From Candidatus Poribacteria bacterium (GTDB lineage: Bacteria; Abyssobacteria; SURF-5), in assembly GCA_016215705.1 (NCBI GenBank), contig JACRIR010000229.1, forward strand, positions 18,556 to 82,555: 64,000 nucleotides of DNA, read 5' to 3'. The notes below the pieces were generated by a model. It ran no database searches and was not told the DNA's origin. It was given only the letters and a program-made list of their open reading frames with translations. Numbering within the stretch: position 1 is the first letter of the stretch; each line of letters starts with the position of its first letter. The translations under genes were made by a program, and so were the position numbers. Positions 51,937 to 60,196 of the stretch are shown here, one piece after another.

Positions 51937-52692
51937 ATGACTGTTGTCGAGCAGTTCAAGCAAGCCAGGATGCTTGCCAGAGAGATAGTTGAAACCTTTG
52001 CTGCTCCAAGGTTTTACGTTGAATTGAGCGGCGAGCGTGAGACATCTCGAAGGATACTTTATTCGCATCTCATGCTCGAGAAAGCGCGTCGCATTGTGAC
52101 AGAAGCGGATGAGCATTTCGGCCACGGGTTGAGGCACTCGGAAAAAGTTGCGACTGACGCCGGCTCAATTGTCCAAAACGAATCACCCCGAACGGGAGTT
52201 TCTCCCGACCGGATGACGCATACCGTCTTTCTCGTTCAGTTGGCCTCTCTTCTCCATGACACAAAGAGACGCCTGCCGGATCATGCGAGGCGAGGCGCGC
52301 TGGCCGCGGCTGAGATACTCGCAGATTTTCCACTCAAGGACGTTGAAAGAGACTGGATTGTCGGCGCGATACGAAATCACGAAGCCTTTGTTGAACCGAT
52401 TCCGATAGGATGTCCGGAAGGACAACTCCTCAGCGATGCCCTCTATGACGCCGACAAGTTCAGATGGGGGCCCGACAACTTCACAGAGACCGTTTGGGAA
52501 ATGATCTCGCCTGACAAGGTCCCTCTGAATATTGTCCTGGCGCATTTCCCCAAGGGAATGGAAGGCATAAAAAGAATAGCTTCAACGTTCCGGACGGAGA
52601 CCGGCAAGAAATACGGACCAGAATTCATCGAGATCGGATTGGCAATCGGCCAAAAACTATACGACGAATTGCTGAAGAGGTTTCCTCTTTAG
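51937..52692 (+). CDS. HD-domain phosphohydrolase family protein
   Basis: 251-residue cytoplasmic protein with an HD metal-binding fold. The ligands are visible in HFGHGLRHSEKV, LASLLHDTKRRLPDHAR, AIRNHEAF and LSDALYDADKFRWG. HD proteins of this kind hydrolyse nucleotides or phosphate esters. The N-terminal 70 residues (MTVVEQFKQARMLAREIVETFAAPRFYVELSGERETSRRILYSHLMLEK) are not diagnostic. It has its own promoter and stands alone. The substrate is unknown. Confidence 0.8.
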   Translation: MTVVEQFKQARMLAREIVETFAAPRFYVELSGERETSRRILYSHLMLEKARRIVTEADEHFGHGLRHSEKVATDAGSIVQNESPRTGVSPDRMTHTVFLVQLASLLHDTKRRLPDHARRGALAAAEILADFPLKDVERDWIVGAIRNHEAFVEPIPIGCPEGQLLSDALYDADKFRWGPDNFTETVWEMISPDKVPLNIVLAHFPKGMEGIKRIASTFRTETGKKYGPEFIEIGLAIGQKLYDELLKRFPL

Positions 52693-52852
52693 GGGGGCCG
52701 GGCCTGCCGCACGGTTACAATCGTATTTGTGGGTTCCGGCTCATGTTTTCGCGGGGGCGCAGCATGCTGCGTATTACAAGAACCGACAAGAACAAGGTTG
52801 ACAAGCCACAAGCCTGACTGGCTTGGCTTTCATTTGTGCAAGGGAAAAACGG

Positions 52853-53374
52853 ATGTCCACGAAGAAAACTGAAAAATCGCGAATACTGATTGTTGACGAC
52901 GACGAAGACATCGTAAACATAACACGTGTCTTCCTCGAGGGAAAAGGATACGATGTCGAGGAGGCGACCACAGGCAACGAGGCTCTCAAGAAGGTGAAAG
53001 AGTCGAGGCCAAACCTCATCCTGCTGGACGTGCTCATGCCTAAGATGGACGGTTTCTGGCTATGCCGGGTCCTGAAGTCGGACCCCAAGTTTCAATCCAT
53101 TCCGATAATCTTCCTAACGGCGAAAGACGACGCCCAGAGTCGGATCGAAGGGCAGAAGTGCGGTTGCGATGATTATGTCACAAAACCCTTCGATCTCGAT
53201 GCGCTTCAGGTGCGCATCAAAGCGCAACTCAAGAAGCTGTCGAAGGACGAGCTTGTGGAGAGGATCGAGCAGCTTCTTGATATTCCGGAACCCCGCGGTT
53301 TTCTGGCAAAGCTGGACATGGATGAGCTTTCGGTGCTGCTGAAACAGATCGAAGCCAGGCCGAAAGGCAAATGA
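52853..53374 (+). CDS. Two-component response regulator (single receiver domain)
   Basis: 173-residue protein with a complete receiver domain: acidic pocket VDDDEDI, phospho-acceptor Asp in LILLDVLMPKMDGF, Thr in FLTAKDD and Lys in VTKPFD. The 55-residue C-terminal extension (LQVRIKAQLKKLSKDELVERIEQLLDIPEPRGFLAKLDMDELSVLLKQIEARP) is helical and has no DNA-binding motif, so it probably acts by protein contact. ATG 52853 follows AAGGGAAAAACGG. No histidine kinase is nearby. Confidence 0.88.
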   Translation: MSTKKTEKSRILIVDDDEDIVNITRVFLEGKGYDVEEATTGNEALKKVKESRPNLILLDVLMPKMDGFWLCRVLKSDPKFQSIPIIFLTAKDDAQSRIEGQKCGCDDYVTKPFDLDALQVRIKAQLKKLSKDELVERIEQLLDIPEPRGFLAKLDMDELSVLLKQIEARPKGK

Positions 53375-53451
53375 GAATCTGAGCAGCCAACTTCTTTTCC
53401 GTGCGGTTATGCGCAAAAGAAACACACGAGTCTTTTTGGCGCAGTCGGTCA

Positions 53452-53489
53452 CTTATTCGGGGACACCATGCCGCATGGTCCCGAATAAG
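53452..53489. repeat. GGGGACAC palindrome, family B, at the 5' end of a gene
   Basis: Arms CTTATTCGGGGACACCATG and CATGGTCCCGAATAAG around CCG. The right arm has lost three bases (GTC). It overlaps the likely start codon region of the DUF3108 gene (ATG 53475 lies in the right arm). Confidence 0.75.
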
Positions 53490-54338
53490 AGCGGCGTGGT
53501 CGGTCGTGCCGCTTTGATTGTGATTGCGCTTTCGGCCGTCTTGGCGTTCTGCGCGCGTGTGACCTCGGGAGAGGACTATCCCTTCACGGCAAGGTCTTGC
53601 CTGAGTTCAACTTCTATGCGCGAAATTCCGGAAGGCAAGTACCTCTACGAATTCACATGGAACGGCGTGCCGTCGGCCACGGGCGAGGTCACTATCAGCG
53701 CTGAGAATGAAGGAGGACAGCCTTTCTACTACATCTCAGGAACTGCCCGGACATCGGCGTTCGCAGACCTGTTCTGGAGATTTAGGGCAAACGCGCTGGC
53801 GGTCGTGGACGCATCGAGCGGGCGCGCAAAAAGCATTCATGTATTCGATCAGGAAAATGCGCGGATCAAAGAAACGGAGACGGTTTTCAACTACGAGGCC
53901 GCAGAGGCCTACTATCAACGGTGGAAAAAGGGAAAAGTCCGACAGAAGACGCTCAGCCTTGAGCATGACACAATCGACCCGGCAGCTCTCGGCCTGATCC
54001 TGAGTCGCCAGCCGCTCAAGGTGGGCGATTGCAACGCAATGACAGTCCTCGTGGGTGACGACTCCTACGCTTTGGAATACAGGGTCACCGCTCATGAGCG
54101 AGTGTTTGCGGGTGAGTCGGAGTTCAATGCGCTTCGCGTAGAGCCTACTTTTCACATAATCGAAGAAAAGCGCAATAAACCACCGAAGGTCAGGCAAATG
54201 ACGGTCTGGCTGAGTGAATCGGAACCACGGATTCCCCTGAAGATGAGAAGCAAGACCTTCATCGGACACGTAACCTGCGAATTGGTCGGCGTGATCCATG
54301 AACCCTCGGAAATCCCGCCCGGAACTCCGAACGGATGA
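53475..54338 (+). CDS. Exported DUF3108-family protein
   Basis: 287-residue protein of unknown function. A signal peptide (AALIVIALSAVLAFCARVTSG) precedes a beta-rich domain typical of DUF3108 (PEGKYLYEFTWNGVPSATGEVTISAE... RTSAFADLFWRFRANALAVVDASSGRAKSIHVFDQENARIKETETVFNY... DTIDPAALGLILSRQPLKVGD... VWLSESEPRIPLKMRSKTFIGHVTCELV). The domain is periplasmic or outer-membrane associated in other bacteria. The start is uncertain: ATG 53409, ATG 53475 and GTG 53496 are in frame and a family B palindrome overlaps this part. The signal peptide begins after all three. Confidence 0.75.
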   Translation: MVPNKSGVVGRAALIVIALSAVLAFCARVTSGEDYPFTARSCLSSTSMREIPEGKYLYEFTWNGVPSATGEVTISAENEGGQPFYYISGTARTSAFADLFWRFRANALAVVDASSGRAKSIHVFDQENARIKETETVFNYEAAEAYYQRWKKGKVRQKTLSLEHDTIDPAALGLILSRQPLKVGDCNAMTVLVGDDSYALEYRVTAHERVFAGESEFNALRVEPTFHIIEEKRNKPPKVRQMTVWLSESEPRIPLKMRSKTFIGHVTCELVGVIHEPSEIPPGTPNG

Positions 54339-54403
54339 GTTCACAGTGCGGCAGAGCCGCAGCCAGAATCTCAGGGGATGGATTCTCATTTACAGAATTG
54401 GTT

Positions 54404-56788
54404 TCAGGCAGGAGTCTCCAGGCCACTTATCAAGCTCAGCGCCAACAGATAGGCTGCTACTCCTGCGAGCAAGCTCATGCTGAAACCATAGGTTATCGAG
54501 ACTGCGACGGCAAGAACGGATGCGAGCACGGAGGCCGCTCCGTTAATCGCCCAGCACCACGGAACGAGGTCATTGACGCGGCAATTCAGCAGTTTGAGTC
54601 CCAGTGGGAACGGCATTCCCATAAGCAAGCCGAGTGGACACAGAAGCGCGATCGAAATCATGACTCTGAGATGGGTGGGAAGCCAAATCAAGTTGTGGAA
54701 AACGGGTGGAAGAGCATAGATGTAGAGAATGAGAATCGCAGCTATCATTGTGAGTATCCACAATAATGCCTTCCTTGAATCGCGCAATGCGAACACATCC
54801 GTGCAAAGACTTCCTATCCCGCTGAAGAAGAGAAGCGCGAACAAGCCGACCGACATCGAATAGACCGGATGGCCCAGGAACAGTGTAAACCTCTGAATTG
54901 TGGGTATCTCAATCAGCATAAACGCGAGGCCGAGACAGCCGAAGAAGAGCAGGTACCTGAATTTGCTTTTCTCTCGTCTCAATGAGGCGCTCCTAAACGT
55001 CAAGAGCGGCGCGAACACAAATACGACGTTCAGGTTGAAGACCACGAACAGGCATTTGACCAACACGTTGACGGCGTTCTCGCCAAAATTGAGTGATCCC
55101 TGCATCAAGTCCTTGCGGTTGAAATCTCTTGGTCTCAGCATGTGGAAGAAGAACGGCCGGTCGTCCGTTGGCGGCGAAATGTCAATAGGGTAGAGCTGGA
55201 AAAACAAACTGATGTTCGCCTTCTCAAACAGTGGCACGAAACGGCCGTCATACACCATTCGTGGGGTGACTACCAGCCCGAACCCGAGCTGCTCGCAAAC
55301 GTTCGAGATTCTCTCGATTTCCGCTTCCGTGAATGGGGTGCGCTTCAGCAGCATGGTCGCCACACCACCGCCCTTCAGCCACCCCAGGTTCTTGGCGATA
55401 ATGATGTGGTCCTGCGGGTTCTCGATTCCCATCTCTTTGAGCGAGGCCACTCCGAGGGACGCCATCCGGAGCGTCTCGCCCGGCTGCATGGTCACATACC
55501 AGCGCGACATCGTGAGAATGCCCGTTTCGGTCAAGTGTGCGAGGTATTCCGAAAAGGCTTCGGTCGTGTAGAGATTGTTTTCCATGAGAGCAAAAGCTCC
55601 CGCCGCGCTGGCCGCCCATGTGTCCACCATCGAGGCCTGGATTATGTCGAACTTCTCCTGCGAACGCGAAATGAAACTGCGTCCCTCGTCGACAACTACC
55701 TTGACGTTGGGCCGCTGGTAAAGGCGCCCGCTGAAATCTCCGAACACGTCATTTACGAGTTCGACCATGATTGGGTTGATCTCGACACCGACGATTTCCC
55801 TCTGGCCAAACGCCATCGCGGTAAGCACGTCACGCCCGCCGCCGGGGCCAATAATCAAGACTTTGCCGCGATTCACAAGGTTATGCGCCAGAGCGGTGAC
55901 GTCGTACTTGAGATATTCCACTTCGTTCGGGTCGCCCCGAAAATGAGTTATCGGAGTTCCCGCCGAGGCGTCCACACCCACCATTATCTCCGCCGGTTTC
56001 TTCCAATGGCCCGCGCGGCTCAATCCCCATCCGAACGGTCTGTCGCCCAGATTGAACGGATCGGCGCTCACGCGCGAAAACGAATTCCATTTTTCAAACA
56101 TTACGTGATCTATGGCGCCGCCCTTCGAGTATTTGAGCCGGAGAAAGTTCCACCTGGAATCCAACACCAGGAGAACCGTCATCCCGATAACGCCGGTCAA
56201 AGCCATGGCCGCGAGCCGTTTGTCGCTAAGCAAGACGCCGAAGCAGAGCGCGCCGAGAGCGGCTGTCACTGCTGCGAGCACAATCACGCCGGGAGCGGTC
56301 AGAATGTTATAGATGGGAACCACAAGAAGACAGCCCAGACTCGCTCCCACAAGGTCTGAAAAATACAAGCGTCCGACTTCTGCTGTCATATGCTTTAGCG
56401 CCATCCCAACGGCGAGTCCACCAAAGAAAAACGGGATCGAAATCGCCATGAACGTCAACAGCGCCGATAGAAGCCCTTCAACGGATAAGCTTGGTGAGAA
56501 GCGAACGCTCCTGACAACGAGAAACGACACGACTATCGACAATGAAAACAGCAGGCTGCTCACCGCAAGGATCTGGATCGTTTTTTCTCGAGGGAATCTT
56601 CTGGACAGAAGGTAGAGGGCGACTCCGCTCATGCTGAGGCCAAGCATCGCTATCGATATGCACATGAACGCATAGTGGTACCAGATCGTCACAGAAAAGA
56701 TGCGAGTGAGCGTCACCTCATACGCGAGCATCGAAAAGCCGACAAGCGATATGCCAAGCAGAAGGAAAGGCCTTTTTATCGTGTCCAT
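54404..56788 (-). CDS. Membrane protein with spermidine-synthase-like methyltransferase fold
   Basis: 794-residue fusion. The N-terminal about 230 residues have roughly eight membrane helices (LLLGISLVGFSMLAYEVTLTRIFSV; GLLSALLTFMAISIPFFFGGLAVGMAL). The middle, about 300-560, is a SAM-binding spermidine-synthase-like domain (GKVLIIGPGGGRDVLTAMAFGQREIVGVEINPIMVELV... VVVDEGRSFISRSQEKFDIIQASMVDTW). The C-terminal 200 residues are again membrane helices. Similar fused proteins are common in Deltaproteobacteria-like and candidate-phylum genomes, and their product is unknown. ATG 56788 gives the usual N-terminus, with 56833 as the alternative. The long ORF on the opposite strand is a shadow. Confidence 0.83.
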   Translation of the reverse strand: MDTIKRPFLLLGISLVGFSMLAYEVTLTRIFSVTIWYHYAFMCISIAMLGLSMSGVALYLLSRRFPREKTIQILAVSSLLFSLSIVVSFLVVRSVRFSPSLSVEGLLSALLTFMAISIPFFFGGLAVGMALKHMTAEVGRLYFSDLVGASLGCLLVVPIYNILTAPGVIVLAAVTAALGALCFGVLLSDKRLAAMALTGVIGMTVLLVLDSRWNFLRLKYSKGGAIDHVMFEKWNSFSRVSADPFNLGDRPFGWGLSRAGHWKKPAEIMVGVDASAGTPITHFRGDPNEVEYLKYDVTALAHNLVNRGKVLIIGPGGGRDVLTAMAFGQREIVGVEINPIMVELVNDVFGDFSGRLYQRPNVKVVVDEGRSFISRSQEKFDIIQASMVDTWAASAAGAFALMENNLYTTEAFSEYLAHLTETGILTMSRWYVTMQPGETLRMASLGVASLKEMGIENPQDHIIIAKNLGWLKGGGVATMLLKRTPFTEAEIERISNVCEQLGFGLVVTPRMVYDGRFVPLFEKANISLFFQLYPIDISPPTDDRPFFFHMLRPRDFNRKDLMQGSLNFGENAVNVLVKCLFVVFNLNVVFVFAPLLTFRSASLRREKSKFRYLLFFGCLGLAFMLIEIPTIQRFTLFLGHPVYSMSVGLFALLFFSGIGSLCTDVFALRDSRKALLWILTMIAAILILYIYALPPVFHNLIWLPTHLRVMISIALLCPLGLLMGMPFPLGLKLLNCRVNDLVPWCWAINGAASVLASVLAVAVSITYGFSMSLLAGVAAYLLALSLISGLETPA

Positions 56789-56833
56789 GTGTATAGACAC
56801 ACTCCTATTGTTGACTTTCGACCTAGTGAACAT

Positions 56834-57392
56834 ACGGCATGAACACGGAGCAGATGGGAGATCTCCCCTGAAATCCTGAGCAAAAGCTCTGCCACGATGG
56901 AACCGGTAGGTCTAATTCATAACCCTTTTATTATTAAGCTGTTACAGAGCAGAGAAAAACTGAATTGTTCGAGGTCTATGGAAATGGTGTAATGTTATGT
57001 GGCGATATAACGTTACAATTGTCGAAAGGCCGCTGATTCCTGTGCGTTCCCTGGGTCAATTGTTACAAAACGTTGCCCATATGTGGCACGAAATGTTACT
57101 ACTTTGCTCAGTGAGGAACTATGGAGAGGTCGGCGAAGTGGCGGTGAACGGAGAGAAAGGCTGATTCTTATCCAACTGTTCTATTTTCAAACAAACACGT
57201 CAGCATTGCCCTTGATTATCCGTTTCTTTTTCGCTATAATTACTCTAAAAGGAAACGCTAAGGGTGCTTCTATGTCGATTCCTGCCTTCGCGGGAATGAC
57301 ATAAGGTGTTCGGCTGGCTTGGAATTCAGCCAGAAACTTGAAATCTTAGACCTTAGACTTTGGACGTTGGACCCCATCTCAGGAGGTTTTCC
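56834..57392. other. Gene-free control region with GTTACA motifs and degenerate repeats
   Basis: About 560 bases without a credible gene. GTTACA occurs at 56940-56945, 57012-57017 and 57060-57066, and an inverted repeat GTAATGTTAT-N8-ATAACGTTAC spans 56989-57016. A GCGGGAAT-type repeat lies at 57278-57300, and CTTAGACC/TTGGAC-type short repeats come before the next gene. Regulatory function is likely but the factor is unknown. Confidence 0.4.
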
Positions 57393-58808
57393 GTGGCGTT
57401 GATACTTCTTGCCGAGAAAGACCACAAGTTCTGCTCAAGCATGCAAAAGCATCTGATTTCGGCGGGACACGAGGTAGTCACAGCCTTCAGTCAAGAAGAA
57501 ACACTCAAATTGCTGCCGGCTCGCAACTACGAGATTATCGTTCTCGGCATGGAGATATTGCGCGAAGGTGACATGGACCTCATCAACTACGTGAAACAGG
57601 CGCAGCCCTTGTGCGAGATTCTCATAGTTACGTCGATCGAGGACATCGAGGCGGCGGTGAAAGCCTTGAGGCGCGGCGCCTATATGTATTTTGTCAAGCC
57701 CATCGATACCACGGACCTGCTTTATGGCGTTGAGAGCGCGCTGAAGAACCTTGAGAGGTCGATGGCGTTTCGAGAGTATGAGCGGTCCGCCTTCATAGAC
57801 ATGATGGGAGACAGCCCCGTAATCAGAAGAATGATAGCGTTGGCAACGCGGGTGGCGCCGACTGACAGCACGGTTCTCCTCCTCGGCGAGAGCGGCACGG
57901 GGAAGGAGATAATAGCTGAATACATTCATCGCATGAGCAACAGATACGACAAACCCTTTCTGGCGATCAACTGCAGCGCTCTCCCCGAGACTCTTCTCGA
58001 GAGCGAGCTCTTCGGTTACGTCAAAGGCGCGTTTACCGGCGCCACGGGCGACCGCAAGGGGCTTTTCGAAGAGGGCAACAACGGAACGATATTCCTCGAC
58101 GAAGTTGGCGATATGCCGCTCATGACGCAGGTCAAACTCCTCAGAGTGCTCCAAAACCGGGAAGTTCGGCGGCTCGGCGAAAACAAGATAGTAAAGGTCA
58201 ACGTGCGAATAATCGCCGCCACAAACCAGGATCTCGTGGCCGCTATTCGTGAAAAGAGATTTCGAGAGGATTTATTCTTTCGCCTGAACGTCATACAGGT
58301 GAAGATTCCGCCTTTGCGCGAGCGAATGGATTCGCTTCCATCGCTCATCCGTTATTTCATCTCGAAGTTCAACCGGCGCTTCAACCGGAACATACGAGAG
58401 ATCGATCGACAGGCGCAGTTTATCCTCACAAACTACAGTTATCCCGGCAACGTTCGCGAGCTTGAGAACATCCTCGAGCATGCGGTCATCATGGCCGACG
58501 ACGACGTTATACGCGTCTCCAGCCTGCCCGACTATCTGCAATCGATCAAGAGGCCCATGCTTGCGCTACCCGAGGGGATAGAGGAGGCCGTGGAGATGGC
58601 GGCGCACGAGGCCGGCGCCGGCGCACCCGAATACATGACGCTTGCCGAAATGGAAAAGCGGCTGATAACCGAAACGCTCATGAAGTGCGAGGGCAATCAG
58701 ACGCTTGCCGCCGACAAGCTTGGCATCTCCCGCTCCACCCTGTGGCGCAAAATGAAGGAATACAACATTAGAACCTCCCTTGCGCCCGATGCTGTTCCCG
58801 CAAACTGA
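57393..58808 (+). CDS. Sigma-54-dependent NtrC-family regulator lacking the phospho-acceptor Asp
   Basis: 471-residue enhancer-binding protein. The receiver-like domain (about 1-120) keeps Lys102 (FVKPID), but the phosphorylated Asp is Gly52 (IIVLGMEIL). The AAA+ domain has Walker A GESGTGKE and the sigma-54 contact loop GAFTGA at about 212, with Walker B TIFLDEVGDM and the arginine finger region FREDLFFRLNVIQV. The C-terminal Fis-type helix-turn-helix is NQTLAADKLGISRSTLWRKMKEY. GTG 57393 follows the strong site AGGAGG. It should activate sigma-54 promoters, but not through normal phosphorylation. Confidence 0.9.
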   Translation: MALILLAEKDHKFCSSMQKHLISAGHEVVTAFSQEETLKLLPARNYEIIVLGMEILREGDMDLINYVKQAQPLCEILIVTSIEDIEAAVKALRRGAYMYFVKPIDTTDLLYGVESALKNLERSMAFREYERSAFIDMMGDSPVIRRMIALATRVAPTDSTVLLLGESGTGKEIIAEYIHRMSNRYDKPFLAINCSALPETLLESELFGYVKGAFTGATGDRKGLFEEGNNGTIFLDEVGDMPLMTQVKLLRVLQNREVRRLGENKIVKVNVRIIAATNQDLVAAIREKRFREDLFFRLNVIQVKIPPLRERMDSLPSLIRYFISKFNRRFNRNIREIDRQAQFILTNYSYPGNVRELENILEHAVIMADDDVIRVSSLPDYLQSIKRPMLALPEGIEEAVEMAAHEAGAGAPEYMTLAEMEKRLITETLMKCEGNQTLAADKLGISRSTLWRKMKEYNIRTSLAPDAVPAN

Positions 58809-58975
58809 GTCTTCCAAAGGAAGGCGAAAGGGACCGAGCGAGGCGCGGAGTCCAAAGTCGAAGGTCACCTCCTCTGGTGTGACTTTCGTCATAGTCGGAA
58901 ACCGCGCGTGTGTGGCATATTATGAAGAAACGATTCCGAAAAAATCATGAATGATTAAGGAAAGGGAGAAGCAAC

Positions 58976-59365
58976 GTGCTCACGAGCAAGAGGAAGATCG
59001 TAAAGATAGATGATGCGAAATGTACGGGCTGCGGCGCTTGTGTGATTCCATGCGCTGAGGGAGCCATCGAGATTGTGGGCGGAAAGGCGCGCCTGATAAG
59101 CGAGAAGCTGTGCGACGGCGCAGGCTTCTGCCTGGGCATTTGTCCGGAAGGCGCCATCGTCGTTGAGGAGCGAATGGCCGAGCCATTCTCGCTCGAGGCA
59201 GTGGAGGAACGTATGGAACAGAAGACAAGCACGCCGGCGCTGGAGTGTTTCAGGTGTGGGACGTCGGAAAAGGAAACCGTTTTGATACCGTGCCGAAAGG
59301 AAGGCGAGAGTGTTTGGGTGTGTGTGAGATGTCTGCCGCCGCTCATTCATGGTGGAGGGCATTAG
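58976..59365 (+). CDS. 4Fe-4S ferredoxin with C-terminal zinc-ribbon-like cysteines
   Basis: 129-residue protein. The first half is a two-cluster-type ferredoxin: CTGCGACVIPCAEGAI is complete and CDGAGFCLGICPEGAI has the second set with a longer first spacing. The C-terminal part adds two CxxC pairs (ECFRCGTSEKE... VWVCVRCLPPLIHGGGH) that could bind zinc or iron. It probably carries electrons for an anaerobic enzyme. GTG 58976 follows AGGGAGAAGCAAC. The next gene starts seven bases later. Confidence 0.85.
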   Translation: MLTSKRKIVKIDDAKCTGCGACVIPCAEGAIEIVGGKARLISEKLCDGAGFCLGICPEGAIVVEERMAEPFSLEAVEERMEQKTSTPALECFRCGTSEKETVLIPCRKEGESVWVCVRCLPPLIHGGGH

Positions 59366-59371
59366 AACCCT

Positions 59372-59878
59372 ATGTCCACTCCATCGAAAGAAGCGATGAC
59401 CGCCGAGATGAGGAGGGTGTTCGGCAGCGACGAGAAGAGAATCGCGCACGCGCTGAGTGTTTTGTCTTTTGCCGAGAAGATACTCCAGCGAGAACAGGCG
59501 GATTCAAACACAGTCATAGCGGCGGCGCTTTTGCACGACATCGGGATTCAGGAAGCCGAGCGGAAATATGGCAGCAATGCCGGCCGCTACCAGGAGATAG
59601 AGGGTCCGCCCATTGCGAAAAGGATACTTGAATCACTCGGCGCCGGTCAGCAGTTCGTATCGGAAGTCTGCGACATCATTGGTCACCATCATTCCCCCAG
59701 GGAAACCGAGACCTTGAATTTCATGGTTCTTTACGATTCTGACCTAATTGTCAATTTGCGCGATGACGTGGAACCGTCGAGGCTCGCCGGTATGAAAGAA
59801 AAACTCGAACGGATGTTCTTCACCGGGACGGGTCTGGATGTGGCGCGCGACACGTTTTTTGGGACAGGGGGCGCTTAA
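59372..59878 (+). CDS. HD-domain protein
   Basis: 168-residue HD-fold phosphohydrolase-like protein. Ligands are visible in DEKRIAHALSVLSFAEKI, ALLHDIGIQEAE, IGHHHSPRETETLNFMVLYDSDLIVN. It follows a ferredoxin gene by six bases and is probably co-transcribed with it. That pairing of an HD protein with a ferredoxin recurs in anaerobes, to my recollection, without a known reaction. Start ATG 59372 is the only good one. Confidence 0.8.
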   Translation: MSTPSKEAMTAEMRRVFGSDEKRIAHALSVLSFAEKILQREQADSNTVIAAALLHDIGIQEAERKYGSNAGRYQEIEGPPIAKRILESLGAGQQFVSEVCDIIGHHHSPRETETLNFMVLYDSDLIVNLRDDVEPSRLAGMKEKLERMFFTGTGLDVARDTFFGTGGA

Positions 59879-59883
59879 GGAAC

Positions 59884-60035
59884 CGGTTCATGGTTCAAAG
59901 TTCAAGATTCAAGGTTTAAGGTTCAGGGTTAAGAGAAACAAAAGAACGTGGGAGATTACTTCGCTCTGCCCGCAATGACCGTAATGAACGCACTCTTTCT
60001 TCCACAATTAACCCCGCGAGGGGTCGGACGCTCTA
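59884..60035. repeat. Degenerate GGTTCAA-type repeats
   Basis: Several short copies of GGTTCAAAGTTCAAGATTCAAGG-like sequence, also seen at 2276-2310. The 59879-60196 gap has no gene. It ends with a family A half element at 60148-60174. Confidence 0.5.
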
Positions 60036-60147
60036 AACCCTGAACACGCGTTTGTTATTCGTGCAATTTGCGCGGATTTGTGTCATTAGTATGACGTTTC
60101 CGAAATAACATAGCATAAGCATTTTGAGGATGAGCCTAACAATAACC

Positions 60148-60174
60148 GTCATTCTGAGCGAAGCGAAGAATCTC
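60148..60174. repeat. Family A half element
   Basis: GTCATTCTGAGCGAAGCGAA and the following GAATCTC, downstream of the anti-sigma gene's stop codon on the minus strand. Confidence 0.75.
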
Positions 60175-60196
60175 GTTCTTTATGGCTATTGCAACG

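Noticed and set aside
55142..56359. 405-codon ORF on the plus strand
   Set aside because: Antisense shadow of the spermidine-synthase-like gene. Its residues (His/Arg-rich, no hydrophobic core) look non-biological.
57083..57304. 73-codon ORF before the NtrC-type gene
   Set aside because: It runs through a GCGGGAAT-type repeat (57278-57300) and has no ribosome-binding site or motif.
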